This document shows positions 34,217 through 45,840 of a DNA stretch of 64,000 bases, piece by piece; position 1 is the first letter of the stretch; every line of letters begins with the position of its first letter. The notes under the pieces are model-generated. The model made no database searches. It saw only the letters and a program-made list of their open reading frames with translations, and was not told where the DNA came from. Where the stretch lies: positions 182,670,396 through 182,734,395 of the forward strand of contig NC_091120.1 in the NCBI RefSeq assembly GCF_040183065.1. Direction: 5' to 3'. This DNA comes from Periplaneta americana. Taxonomy: Eukaryota; Arthropoda; Insecta; Blattodea; Blattidae. The translations under genes and the position numbers were made by a program.

Positions 34217-35293
34217 GGGGAGTAATGGGTACAGTGAGACACAAAATATTAAGACATATGTATGCAAGTGAAATTTCAAGTATTTTTAAAATCAAGTGCA
34301 ACAGAAATATGCATTAAAACATGGAGTACAATAATACATAAACAGAAATGTTAATAGATAAAGGACATAATATACAATGCGTGTTTGTCAAAAAAATGCA
34401 AATGTCTCACTGTTCCCATTCAGGAGGGTACAGTGAGACACCAGTGTCTATTAACGGATATTGAAATGATTTACATTTATTTCAAAAGAAAAGAAAGCTT
34501 GCTGTCTCTTTATCTTGCCATGTTCTGTAGATTTATTTAGAATCATTTTGATGTCTGACTTCGAAACCATTGAAACATCTGGAACATTTGGAAAAGTGAA
34601 TTTTCCATGACTTTTCAAACTTTTGCGAAAAAATAAAATTAATTTTTGGTGACAACAAAGCTTATAATTATAAGAATTTAATTTAATTCTTTATTATTTT
34701 TTAATATTTTCTTAAATTTTGTGACTAATTTTTGTTTAAGAAACCATTAAAATGTAATGTATACATTATTTTAAGCTGTAGTTTCTAAATTGGTTACTAG
34801 TATGTTCATTTTTAATGTTAGTTACTGGTAAATGTAATATAAGTACAGTTTGTTTTTGCAAATCATTGGTACATGGGAACAGTGAGACGTCTCAGCGTAC
34901 CCTTCAATGGCATGTCTCACTGTTCCCTTTACGCATAGTTCGTTTAAAAATGGCGCCATCACTTCAAAATCAAAACAATAAAGACGAAACTTTGCCAAAC
35001 ATAACGTCAAATACCATAGTATTAGGTAACAAAACATTCATATTTCTATTTCATTTGTATATCCAATATAACCTTCATTAAACACAAGCCAAAATTTTAC
35101 TTCTAGAGTGAAAAAATACGAATTATTTTTTCATCACTCACCTTTATAACTAGAATCAAATAGAGTATGAAAATACTGTTACTTTAGTCATGCAACATAC
35201 AACTCCACTGTTACAACATTTCATCATCAAAATTTACCATCTAATAAAAAATGTCTCACTTTTCTCCCTGTCTCACAGTACCCACTTCTCCCC
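34217..35293. mobile_element. TA-flanked element with repeated CAGTGAGAC boxes
   Basis: Ends GGGGAGTAATGGGTACAGTG and, reversed, GGGGAGAAGTGGGTACTGTG, with TA on both sides (34215-34216, 35294-35295). The core GGnACAGTGAGAC recurs internally in both orientations near 34404, 34431, 34877, 34912 and again near the right end. No transposase. The first bases GGGGAG and the TA target match the 214-bp palindromic MITE, suggesting a shared superfamily. Confidence 0.85.
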
Positions 35294-35295
35294 TA

Positions 35296-35425
35296 CTTTG
35301 TTTATAGTGTTCTTGTTTCCTTTTTATTTCTATTATTGTATTTGTATTTCTGGTGGTGTGGAAGAGAAGACCTGATGACCTTAACTACACCAGAATAAAT
35401 AAATAAATAATAAATAAATTATTAA
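35296..35425 (+). repeat. LINE 3' UTR end
   Basis: GAAGACCTGATGACCTTAAC, then ACACCAGAATAAATAAATAA: the third example of the hairpin-plus-AATAAA UTR end. Confidence 0.65.
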
Positions 35426-35649
35426 TCTTATTTTGCTACTCATTTATGTTCATCTTACTCTAATTAATTTTCTTGTTCTTCACGCCAGTGTTCATTTTAT
35501 TATTAATATTAATATTCTTCATCTTCCTATTCTTCTCATTGATGCTGTTCTTCAAATTTATGTTCGCCATCTTCTTGTTTTTCTCATTCATGTTCCTCAT
35601 TTTGTTCTTCACATTTATTTTCTCCATCTCCATGTTCTTCATTTTCTTG
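35426..35649. repeat. TTCTTCAT/TTCAT-rich low-complexity DNA
   Basis: TTCTTCTTnTTCATnTT words repeat irregularly; frames open on both strands are by-products. Confidence 0.6.
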
Positions 35650-35790
35650 TTCTTACCGAGCGAGCTGGCTCATGCGTTTCGCATGGGAGGTCCGTGGTTC
35701 GATTCTCGGATCGACCAACCTGACTGTGGTTTTTTTCCGTGGTTTTCTACAGTTACTTAGGCAAATGCCGAGTTGGAATTTTTATTGCCA
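35650..35790 (+). mobile_element. SINE family F (tRNA-like head)
   Basis: ACCGAGCGAGCTGGCTCATG, then B-box GTGGTTCGATTCTCGG, then GTTTTTTTCCGTGGTTTTC as body. Confidence 0.65.
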
Positions 35791-36993
35791 CGGTCCATTT
35801 CTCTTCTCCTCCCGTTTAGAAAAAGAATTCAGATTTCATTTCATATAATATTCATCTTCCTCATCTCATTCCATAGACATATTCAGGTCAAGACGCATGT
35901 CTTCGTCCGCTTACGTGGTGGGGGCGTCTTCTCCGCAACCTTTCCTGGGTTCCCAGCCTTCCGCAATATCTCTGCCAGGATTCAGCATCATTATTACTTC
36001 GCATTGTAGTGATTATTTTGGATGTTTTTAATGCTTTCTTCGTCTATGCATTTTTTGACATTTTGAGAGAAAGAGCTATCTAAAACAAGCATATCATACA
36101 TAAATAATCCAAGCTTTGAAATTGTTCTCAGAAATGATTTTATATTTCCTGCAACTAATTTCGAATCACTTCAGCCTAACAACACCACATTTGTTTAATA
36201 TTACTTCGCATTTTAGTGATTATTTTGGATGTCTTTAATGCTTTTTTGCCTCTGTATTTTTAACATGTCAAGTGCCTACATGTTCGAGCCCTAGCAGTTA
36301 TAACGAAGAATTTGTTCAACTTTTGCAGCTTCCCTCCATGTGCTTTATTCTCGATTCTCTTAATAAAATCATGCCGGTGTTGTTGGAGAGAAAGAAAGAG
36401 AGATAGCAATCAAAAACTAAAACAAACATATCGCACATAAATTATAATTATCCAAGGTTTGAAATTGTTCTCAGAAATGTTTTTATATTTCCTGCAACTA
36501 ATTTCGAATCACTTCAGCCTAACAAGACCACATCCTTCGTAACACTGCGACTGCCTGAGGTTATACATATAAATAAACAATGACCTTGAACAAACCTCAC
36601 GCAAATAAATCACACTGATTAAGGTCACTAGATACGGATAAGGCGCCACAAATAAAACTAGAGGATGTTGCTCCAGAGCGCTTCGTTTATTCCAGGGACT
36701 GCGCTAGGGGCTTTCCAGGTTCAAATCCCGAATGATGACCCACCGCCAATTACTGCATTCACAGGATGTTCGTAAGTAGGCCGTGACCATTTCCTCTCAC
36801 ATGTCTTCTATTTAAATAATTGTTTTCTTAGTAAATACAAAGACGTTGCATAAATACAACGGAAAGTTGCAATCTGTTTTCTCGTACATTTGTTAAATGT
36901 CGAAGATCACGAAGAGTGACGAAAACGTTTACTGCAAAGAGGTCAAAACCAACTTTACGATGCTGTGACAGCATCTATGAAAACATGCTAAGA
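35791..36993. repeat. Imperfect direct duplication; otherwise non-coding
   Basis: TTAGTGATTATTTTGGATG-type and GAAATTGTTCTCAGAAATG-type blocks occur twice (about 36000-36190 and 36204-36532), separated by a different length in each copy. 36533-36993 shows nothing recognisable. Confidence 0.6.
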
Positions 36994-37012
36994 AATAATA
37001 TGAATCGTAATA

Positions 37013-37073
<61 letters not shown>

Positions 37074-38232
37074 TTGAACTGGTAATGGAAATTACTGGAA
37101 AACGGCAGAACGGATTTTAATGAATGACCCCTCATTTTGAAGCTTAGAAACCGAGGTTTTTCATAAAAATAGTAACTTTCAGTGAAGCGTTTGTTTTCCT
37201 ATATAATTTTCATATTTTACAAAATCCATCTTTCGTCAGTTTTGAGAACTAATTGCATCATTTCAGAATAAAACAAAACACACACTAGCCTACAATAAAC
37301 AATAGGCTATTACACGAAGGCCATGACCGGCAGGATTGCTGACATATTTACAGTTCAAATTCAATTGGTTATTAAGAACTTCAAGGGTTACTAAAAATAA
37401 TTTATAGGTCTGATTCTGCGGTGTGTAATTTTATGAGTACAGCTGTGTATTGGATATTAAAATCTACAAAACTTGAGGTGGTTTGATGACATTATTACCA
37501 TTCGAAATTAAACATTGTTTTAATTAATACCATGATGCGACTATTTTTCATTAATTATACATATTAATGCTATATTGATGATATGAAAGTGAAACTTTTG
37601 GGGTTGTATAAGTAGATGTAGAGAATATAATATGAAGTGGGGTTGGTTCTTTTTCATATACTTAATGGCGGTGTGGTGTAGATATTTATATGCGTCATTC
37701 TCTTCAGTATTGGTTCGAGAGAGCGCAAAAATTACAGTTCCTAAGGAAAGACCAAAAGGTATTACTTACTGATAAAATAAGAGGCCTAGAACATTTTGTA
37801 GTCTCCCTATCATTTCAGCAAGATCTCTTAGCAGGATAACATGATTTCACTCTCTACATTTCAAGCTCTCCATGCAGCAGGTATACCAATATGCTATGTT
37901 TATTGTTCGAAAGCATAGCAAACCTGACATTTTTTTAACTTTCTCGTATAATTCACAATGACCTGAATTAGCTATTATTTAGTCCCACATGAAAAAGCCA
38001 CTGATCGTTCTGACATTGTTACTTGCGTTTTCGCGTTGAAACTCAAAACCTGAAGGTGGATAGGTTCAAGAAAAAGTATTTGGCATAAAAAACATTCAGA
38101 GGGAGTATGTTTCATTATTATGGAAGAAAATAACTTTCATGTCTGATATTCTTTATAGAAAATAAATCTGAAAAATTTTTATTTGAACGTCTAATTTACT
38201 TAGTTTGCAGCATTTGCTGCACAAGCCACTAG
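37013..38232 (+). mobile_element. Helitron copy C
   Basis: TA run at the left (37016-37068), then AACTGGTAATGGAAATTACT and the shared body. The right end is the GCAGCATTTGCTGC hairpin, ACAAGCCA and CTAG followed by T. The exact 5' TC is lost in the TA expansion. Uninterrupted by other elements, so it is the best guide to the family. Confidence 0.75.
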
Positions 38233-38659
38233 TATATATGTGTCAACAGACACATTTTATTGGGAAAATAAGAAAAACGTTTAAATGCAAAATAATAAAA
38301 TGTTGTCAATTAAATTGAAGTTGTCAAGCTCTACGGTTCAATTTTCATTCTCAGACGGGAGATTGTAATGCTGTTTTAATTTCTGATTATTCTAATTGGT
38401 AGTTAAATAATGGAGACTGATGCCATTTTTTTAAATTGAACAACAGTTATTAAACCTAGACATGTTTGTAAACTTGGTAACTAACGAAAAGGAAATTTTA
38501 CGGGGGGGGGGGGAAGAACTAAGTACAAATGAACCCTGAAACTTTAGCACCAAATCCAAAGTACAGGTGTTAATACTCAGTTTCTTGTATCCCCTGTAAA
38601 ATTTCATCCCCCTTTTTAAGTTAGCAGGTTTACACTCTAAGTCGAAGATAAGCAAATAT
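38233..38659. other. No recognisable gene
   Basis: Contains a G12 run near 38502. No frame or repeat recognised. Confidence 0.5.
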
Positions 38660-38765
38660 GTCTGGAACCGGAGAATTTTTCTCCGTTCCATCGATCCTTC
38701 ATCATATGATAACGCAGAATTTCTGCACGGAAATACCATATGTACTTCGGTACATCGCAATAATA
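38660..38765 (+). mobile_element. SINE family A, 3' fragment
   Basis: Starts at the GGAGAATTTTTCTCC hairpin and runs through ATGTACTTCGGTACAT (38740-38755). Lies head to tail with the next, complete copy. Confidence 0.75.
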
Positions 38766-38774
38766 TGATATGCG

Positions 38775-39152
38775 TATATAATCACTTAGTGACTTAAGAC
38801 GGCGCTCATTCCGTCGGATCCCGGCCACTTAGTCACTCGTAATGAGTGCACCTCTGCACATAGTGTGTTGGACATTGTGCCACTGTCACACACCTGTGAC
38901 GCAGTGCATGAGGGTTGGCCACTATAGGGAAACTAAGAGGTGGAACTTAAACCGAGAGGATTCAATCCAGCATCGGAATAGGAATCCGGTGTGGCTTAGT
39001 GGATAGAGCGTCAGCACGTAGAGCTGAAAACCCGGGTTCGAATCCGGTGTCGGAGAGAATTTTTCTCCGCTCCACCGATCCGTCATCGCATAACAACGCA
39101 GAATTCCTGCATGGAAATATTATATGTACTTCGGTACATCGCAATAATATCT
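38775..39152 (+). mobile_element. SINE family A, full copy
   Basis: Leader (GACTTAAGACGGCGC), tRNA-like head GTGTGGCTTAGTGGATAGAG, B-box GGGTTCGAATCC, hairpin GGAGAGAATTTTTCTCC and the UUCG-loop tail (39124-39139). Used as reference for the family. Confidence 0.85.
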
Positions 39153-39506
39153 TATGCTTGAGTTTATAGAATCTTTTCATGATCAACGGTCAATTGTTCA
39201 GAAACTATTTATATACATTATTTCTATTATTAATTATAGATGAATATTTGTTTTTGTATCGGGGTTATATAACTTTCCTTCTTTTTTTTTTTTGTATCTT
39301 TCACGTGTTTAATTTCAACGATCACCGTCACCCGACATGCGATCGGAATCGCCCGACTTTGGAGGGTGAATCCGATCATTTGCAAAACTCATAAAAACAA
39401 ATAAAAAAATGATTTGAATTTTCTGAAGAAATATTTTCATACTGCATATTAGAAGCACTGGAGCAACCTTTCAATTCACAACAGTTTTTTTAATATGTTG
39501 TATTAC
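39153..39506. other. No recognisable gene
   Basis: AT-rich with a short GC-richer patch at 39320-39375; nothing recognised. Confidence 0.45.
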
Positions 39507-39616
39507 CAGTAGCGGCCGGTGAGGCCAGATGCAACTAGTTTAAGTGCCTCCGACAGGAAATATTTGTTTATGATATTAATTATTATTGTTATTATGTTAT
39601 TAATATCATTATTACT

Positions 39617-39652
<36 letters not shown>

Positions 39653-40875
39653 GTCTATTCTTATTACTATCAATGGAAAATAATAATTTCACTCACCAAA
39701 TAAGCTGTTATGCTCTGAGTTTCAGTGATTGTTTCAGTGTGATGAAGCAACCCATATTATGTGTTGAAATCCCCCTTTCTTTCTTTCTTTTCTTTTTATT
39801 TTTTTCTTTGACAGCAACAAACAAGGCCAAGAGAAGTTTATTTTGCATCACATTACCACATAACCATTTATGTTGCCCATACCAGGATGCAATAGAAACT
39901 CGCGTTTTAAGATTATGTGCGAGAAAAATTATGAGCGATGTCGTAGGTATCTCGGTAGTCTCTCTCTTTATTTAAAACTTCCTTTCTTTCAGTATTATTT
40001 CTTCTCAAAAAAGGACACTCTAACAATGAATTAACTGCACCAGCATTACTTCTCTCATTTGTTTCTGTTTATATTTTCCCGAAATACATAACAACATTGG
40101 CCCACATTCACTACTGTACTACACCCTCGCCTATATGTCATAAACTGAGACATAAGGGGAGAGAATCGAGTGGGTCTCTGCCTGCCAAAGAGCTGGAATT
40201 TTGTTATTTATGGCCTAGTTAGGAAGACAAGTCACCACTGCTATTCCCACCCCACTCTACCCTTGAGGCCGGCCCATGGATGGGACGAGTGAAATCTGAC
40301 CAGGTCAGACGAATTGTGCCTCAGCTACAACGTTTTAAGCGCAAACTCAAAGCCCGCGAAAGAACATGAAATGCATTAAGCGAGACCCGGCACGAACGAT
40401 TCTGGCCTCAGGAACAAATTTTACTGCAAAACAGGTCTATATATATCACAAGCCAGACCCGGCACGAGCGATTCTGGCCTCAGGAACAAATTTTACTGCA
40501 AAACAGGTCTATATACATCACAAGCCCGACACGGCACGAACGATTCTGGCCTCAGGAACAAATTTTACTGCAAAATAGGTCTATATACATCACAAGCCAG
40601 ACCCGGCACGAGCAATCCTCGCCTCAGGAACAAATTTTACTGCAAAACAGATCTATATACATCACAAGCGAGACCCGGCACGAGCGATCCCGGCCTCAGG
40701 AACAAATTTTACTGAAAAACAGTTCTATATACATCAAAGTTTTCAAATGCTTCTACAGCGATATATGCTTTCTTTCAAATAATTAATATATTATATGAAA
40801 ACACCAAATTTGATTTCAGTTAAGCTAAGTGACTGAGGCCCGGCCTCACTTGCCTCAGTCAATCAGCCACCACTG
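39507..40875. mobile_element. hAT-like element carrying a minisatellite
   Basis: Ends CAGTAGCGGCCGGTGAGGCC and, reversed, CAGTGGTGGCTGATTGA. Flanks TGTATTAC / AGTATTAC (7 of 8). Contains an ATT run and the 72-bp array. No transposase recognised; a 100-codon frame at 39673-39975 has no domain. Confidence 0.7.
40373..40740. repeat. 72-bp minisatellite, five units
   Basis: ACCCGGCACG-type starts at 40385, 40457, 40529, 40601 and 40673, exactly 72 bases apart. Units differ at a few bases. 72 is divisible by three, so a frame stays open across them. Confidence 0.95.
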
Positions 40876-40967
40876 AGTATTACCTAATCTAGAAATAATT
40901 TCCCCAAATTCGATTGGAATCGTCCTATTCCACTCCACTCTATCTATTTTTATTTTTCAGTGGGTTA

Positions 40968-41203
40968 TTTTACAACGCTTTACCAACAACTTAGGTTATT
41001 TAGCGTCTGAATGAGATGAAGGTGATAATGCCGGTGAAATGAGTCCGGGGTCCAGCACCGAAAATTACCCAGCATTTGCTCATATTGGGTTGAGTGAAAG
41101 CCCCGAAAAAACCTCAACCAGGTAACTTACCCCGACCGGGAATCGAACCCGGGCCACCTGGTTTCGCGGCCAGACGCGCTAACCGTTACTCCACAGGTGT
41201 GGA
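40968..41203 (-). mobile_element. SINE family C
   Basis: Tail GGTTATTTTACAACGCTTT at left, B-box GGGAATCGAACCCGGG and head CCACAGGTGTGGA at right. Little diverged from the 48.7-kb copy. Confidence 0.9.
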
Positions 41204-41595
41204 CCTATTTGTCTATTCCTACTTTACAAATGAGTCCTATAGATTTTAAACCCCCTAAAGACCATTTTGTTCATAATTGAGTTATGCTCCCATATTGTTT
41301 GCTAAGAATGAATTGTAATGATTTATATAGTTTGAATTCAAAAAGCCACTGAATTTAAAGCAAAAGGTTTGTTAAAAGCTACTGTTAGGCTGAAAATTTC
41401 CTCTATTTGCTACCAAAATCCTTTAACTTGTGAAAATGGATATAGGGGATTTTGAATCTATAGGATTCAAGTGACAAGACGGGGAACCATATAAAATATT
41501 GGCAACATTGTCTTCATCTTTCCGGAAAGCCCGGCAAGAATTTCTTACTGGATCTTTCAATCTTCATAGTGAATTATTAAGTTCTTATATAACAA
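41204..41595. other. No recognisable gene
   Basis: AT-rich; nothing recognised. Confidence 0.5.
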
Positions 41596-41628
41596 CTAGT
41601 GGCTTGTGCAGTAAATGCTGCAAACTAA

Positions 41629-41900
41629 CAAGGAGAGGACACGCTCTGTATATCACCGAATTAAATCAGATTTTGTGACATGAAAGTACAAGACACACTG
41701 TTTAAAGTCATACCTGGTATGGGTGGCCAATGACCCCTCGTTTTGGAAATATTGGCTATTGTTTATGACATACTTCCGTTAGGTGTCTAATAGGGAAGCA
41801 TTAGACTGTGTAACGGCGTAGCTCATGTGGTTGGATACTGAGTTGTCATCCAGGCAACCCGAGTTCGAATCCTAATGCCTTCTCATTTTTTAAAGCTTGA

Positions 41901-41973
<73 letters not shown>

Positions 41974-42478
41974 TTAATTCACTTTCAGTTGTCAGTTCCT
42001 ATATTCAAAGCCATGTTGAAATATGCGTGGTATGCATTAAAATTGATAAACGAACGAGAAGTGTTTGTGAATGTGAAGGATATCTGTTTCGCAGCAGAAG
42101 TGAGGAAAAATGTGTGTGACTGTGGACAACCTTTTTTCATTTGCTGTGCATGGTGCAGGAAATATGTATGTTTTGTGTGTTTTTATGACATAATGAATCG
42201 GGTACAAAATGAAATGGAATAGCTGCTACAGAAATAGAACAGACACCAGTACACATCTTACCTTTCTACGTGAGCAGTATTTCATTGTTTATCCTTTACA
42301 ATACAATGTTAGTTAATTAGTAATTTGTTTAAAACATGATGAAGCATTCAATGCATTGAGAAATATGATATAGGTAAGTAAATAGATAACTGTGATCACA
42401 ATATTAATCATTATTAAAAGAAAAAAATATAGGACCAGTTAAGATTCGAACTCAGGTTGCCTTGATGTCCTGTCCTTG
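41629..42478. mobile_element. PIF/Harbinger-like element in Helitron D
   Basis: Inverted ends CAAGGAGAGGACA / CAAGGACAGGACA and a 3-bp TAA duplication (41626-41628, 42479-42481). Removing it restores the Helitron B-like sequence. It carries a tRNA-like segment at 41815-41880 and its reversed partner at 42430-42465, plus an ATT run (41899-41972). Confidence 0.7.
41875..42222 (+). pseudogene. Unidentified Cys-rich fragment
   Basis: After the ATT run the frame reads FKAMLKYAWYALKLINE, VNVKDICFAAEV, then CDCGQPFFICCAWC and YVCFVCFYD. The CxC, CCxxC and CxxC pattern looks like a compact zinc-binding tail of a transposase, but I cannot name the family. The N-terminal Ile run is microsatellite translation. 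No start or splice context supports a gene. Confidence 0.4.
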
Positions 42479-43008
42479 TAAGTTCATTAGAAGTTCAAAT
42501 TAAAATTTTATAAATTTATTTCCAATGAAGAATACCAGATATTTTGGAAGTTATTTGCTTCCATAATAATGAAACATACCCCTCTGAATGGGTTTCTTTA
42601 TGCTAAATACTTTTTACTGAACCTATACATCTTCAGTTCTTAAGTTTCAATGCGAAAACGCAAGTAACAATGTCAGGACGATCAGTCGGTTTTTCATGTG
42701 AGAGTGAAGCAGTAGATATTTCAAGTCATTGCGGATTGTAGGTGAGAGTTAAGAAAATATCAGGTTTGCCATGCTTTCCAACAACAGACATAGATTCTTG
42801 GTATAGCTGCTGCATGTTTCGTGAACTACCTTGAAATGTAGAGGGTAGAATCATTTTATACTGCTAAGAGATCTTACTAAAGTGATCGGGACACTACAAC
42901 ATTTTGCAGGCCTCTTATTTTATCAGTAAGTAATACCTTTTGGTCCTTTCTTAGGCATTATAATTTTTGCGCTTCCTCCAGACAATACACATAAAAATAT
43001 CTATATCA

Positions 43009-43347
43009 CTTACTTACAAATGGCTTTTAAGGAACCCGGAGGTTCATTGCCGCCCTCACGTAAGCCCACTATCGGTCCCTATCCTGAGCAAGATTAATCC
43101 ATTCTCTATCATCATATCCCATCTCCCTCAAATCCATTTTAATATTATCCTCTCATCTACGTATGCCTCCCTCAAGGTCTTTTCCCTTCAGGTCTTCCAA
43201 CTAACACTCTATATGCATTTCTAGATTAACCCATACGTGCTACATGCCCTGCCCATCTCAAACGTCTGGATTTAATGTTCCTAATTATGTTAGGTAAAGA
43301 ATACAATGAGTGCAGTTCTGCGTTGTGTAACTTTCTCCATTCTCCTA
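43009..43347 (-). mobile_element. RTE-like LINE copy E, short
   Basis: TTAC tail, then the reversed end of the AAMNLRVP protein, truncated after about 330 bp. A deletion removes part of the GRPRRRW region. Confidence 0.8.
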
Positions 43348-43978
43348 AAGTTCCGCAAACCCGGTAATCCCCATCACTGATGCACAGAATTCCGCAGTCT
43401 TGTTACATTTAAGTCAACACTTGCACTGGACGTAAAAGGTAAGGCGATTGTTCTGTGATCTGACAGTAAGTCGAAAACGATGATTCAGTCCGGCAGCTCG
43501 TGGGATATAACTCCCATTTGTATATACTCCCACGGGAGCGCACCAACCTATAAGGTAGTCCCGAACCTTGGAGAGCTCTGTAGGTCATGGCTTGACGCCT
43601 TGTATGAAGAACTCCAAGTTTAAATAGATGTTAACGGTTATAAGCGAGGTCAGATGTTAAGCAAGCAAACAGTAATGAAAACGGCAATTCATGAATGGTC
43701 TATACGCCTTTGTAATACATATTATGTTTCAGAGTATACAGTAAAACCTGAATTGTAGGCCTAAGTAAACTAAAGAGTAATGATTTAAATTACAACTCAG
43801 AACTAAGTATATAAATAAAGTTTGAATATAATTTTCGAATGACTAGAAATCAGTTTAACAAAATACAGAGAGCTGGGAGCACAAGGATTTTTTTTAACTT
43901 GTCCAAATGTGTTTTAATCAATAGAAAGTTACTAGAATTTTAAAACCTTAGAACACAAACCTTCAAACGTACAGCAGA
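43348..43978. other. No recognisable gene
   Basis: Nothing recognised on either strand; not obviously shared with other parts of the window. Confidence 0.45.
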
Positions 43979-44968
43979 GTCCGTATAAGTCAATTTCTGT
44001 CAGATGCGTTTCCAATTCACTGTGGGCTAAAGCAAGGAGATGCACTATCACCTTTACTTTTTAATTTTGCTCTAGAGTATGCCATTAGGAAAGTCCAGGA
44101 TAACAAAGAGGGTTTGGAATTGAACGGGTTACATCAGCTGCTTGTCTATGCGGATGACGTGAATATGTTAGGAGAAAATCCACAAACGATTAGGGAAAAT
44201 ACGGGAATTTTAATTGAAGCAAGTAAAGAGATAGGTTTGGATGTAAATCCCGAAAAGACAAAGTATATGATTATGTCTCGTGACGAGAATAGTACGAAAT
44301 GGAAATATAAAAATAGGAAATTTATCTTTTGGAGAGGTGGAAAAATTCAAATAACTGGGAGCAACAGTAACAAATATAAATGATACTAGGGAGGAAATTA
44401 AACACAGAATAAATATGGGAAATGCCTGTTATTATTCGGTTGAGGAGCTTTTATCATCTAGTCTGTTGTCAAGAAATCTGAAAGTTAGAATTTATGAAAC
44501 AGTTATATTACCGGTTGTTCTGTATGGCTGTGAAACTTGGACTCTCACTCTGAGAGACGAACATAGGTTAAGGGTGTTTGAGAATAAGGTGCTTAGAAAA
44601 ATATTTGGGGCTAAGAGGGATGAAGTTAAGGAGAATGGAGAAAGTTACACAACACAGAACTGCACGCATTGTATTCTTCACCTGACATAATTAGGAACAT
44701 TAAATCCAGACGTTTGAGTTGGGGAGGGCATGTAGCAGGTATGGGCGAATCCAGAAATGCATATAGAGTGTTAGTTGGGAGGTCGGAGGGAAAAAGACCT
44801 TCGGGGAGGCCGAGACGTAGATGGGATGATAATATTAAAATGGATTTGAGGGAGGTGGGATATGATGATAGAGACTGGATTAATCTTGCACAGGATAGAG
44901 ACCGATGGCGGGCTTATTTGAGGGCGGCAATGAACCTTCGGGTTCCTTAACAGCCATTTGTAAGTAGA
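43979..44968 (+). pseudogene. RTE-like LINE copy F, longest, with reverse transcriptase palm
   Basis: Frame one (43979-44383) gives [33 protein letters not shown], then [18 protein letters not shown] and KTKYMIMS. These are reverse transcriptase motifs from QGDxLSP to the catalytic YADD. After a frameshift near 44340 the second frame (44415-44690) gives YSVEELLSSSLLSRNL and [17 protein letters not shown] third (44669-44950) gives GRPRRRWDDNIKMDL to AAMNLRVP. The 3' end is CCATTTGTAAGTAG. Endonuclease and upstream polymerase parts are gone; two frameshifts make it inactive. It shows what copies A-E lack. Confidence 0.85.
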
Positions 44969-45030
44969 ACACAAACCTTTCTCAGACACCTTTAAACACA
45001 GACGTTCGTAATTTTTATGACTACTTTAAG

Positions 45031-45262
45031 CCACTGGCGTAGCTCGGTGGGCTGAGACATTTGCTTGCCGATGCGGAGTTGTGCTCGGGCGTGGGTTCAA
45101 TTCCCACTTGAGCTGATTACCTGGATGGATTTTTTCCGAAGTTTTTTCCAACAGCAAATGTCAGGTAATCTATGGGGAATCCTCGGCCTCATATCGACAA
45201 ATACCATCTCGCTATCACCAATCCCATCGACCCGCTAAATAACCAAATACACTGCTCCCTCG
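45031..45262 (+). mobile_element. SINE family E
   Basis: Head GGCGTAGCTCGGTGGGCTGA, B-box GGGTTCAATTCCCA, body with TTTTTTCCGAAG, and end ATCGACCCGCTAAATAACC. Confidence 0.8.
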
Positions 45263-45780
45263 ATATAGGAGAAAGCCAAAGTTTACTTACTTAGATATAA
45301 CACGCGGAGCAAGTCCCCTGTAATCGGCAAGCATCATGTTTAGGTAGAGCATGAAAGTCCAGGAATATTATGGAAAGTAAAAAATCGATCATACAGGAAA
45401 GGGTATTTAAGAGTTGTTAATTCATTAAAAAATGAATCTGATACAATGTTAATAAAAATCAATTTGATTTCGTGGAATATATCTATCAATAACATAGAAT
45501 AATAAATATATAGATAAATAAATAAGTAAATAAAACCTTAAACTCTCCAGCAACATCCTTAGTATTTTCGCCGTTTTCAAGGCGTTGAATAATATTTACT
45601 TTGTCAGAAATACTCAGACGTGAACGTGTTTGTGACATGATGCCTTACCGGTATGCGGGGGCTTGAATTCTCGTCACAACAGACCACGTTGTACTGTTTT
45701 CTGCTTTTTTAGACTAAAAGTCATTCTACTAAATAGGCGGAGCATTTGATACAGCGTCGTTAAATAACCAAGTAAAAAAA
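45263..45780. repeat. Dispersed repeat Q, copy 2, and SINE tail fragment
   Basis: 45536-45740 matches 8085-8310 after a TAAA-rich tract. 45738-45775 ends ATACAGCGTCGTTAAATAACC, the SINE C/E tail, without a head. Confidence 0.6.
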
Positions 45781-45840
45781 CTACTACTTTACAAAGTATA
45801 TTCTAGGATGTGTAGAGAAATGTGAAACATTATATTTATG

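Larger units (their letters stand above)
41596..43008 (-). mobile_element. Helitron copy D, interrupted
   Basis: Begins at left with CTAG after A, TGGCTTGTGCAGTAAATGCTG (hairpin with one mismatch), breaks at 41628 and resumes at 42479 with AAGTTCATTAGAAGTTCAAAT, then follows Helitron B to 43008, where a LINE cuts it. The 5' end is not present. Confidence 0.7.
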
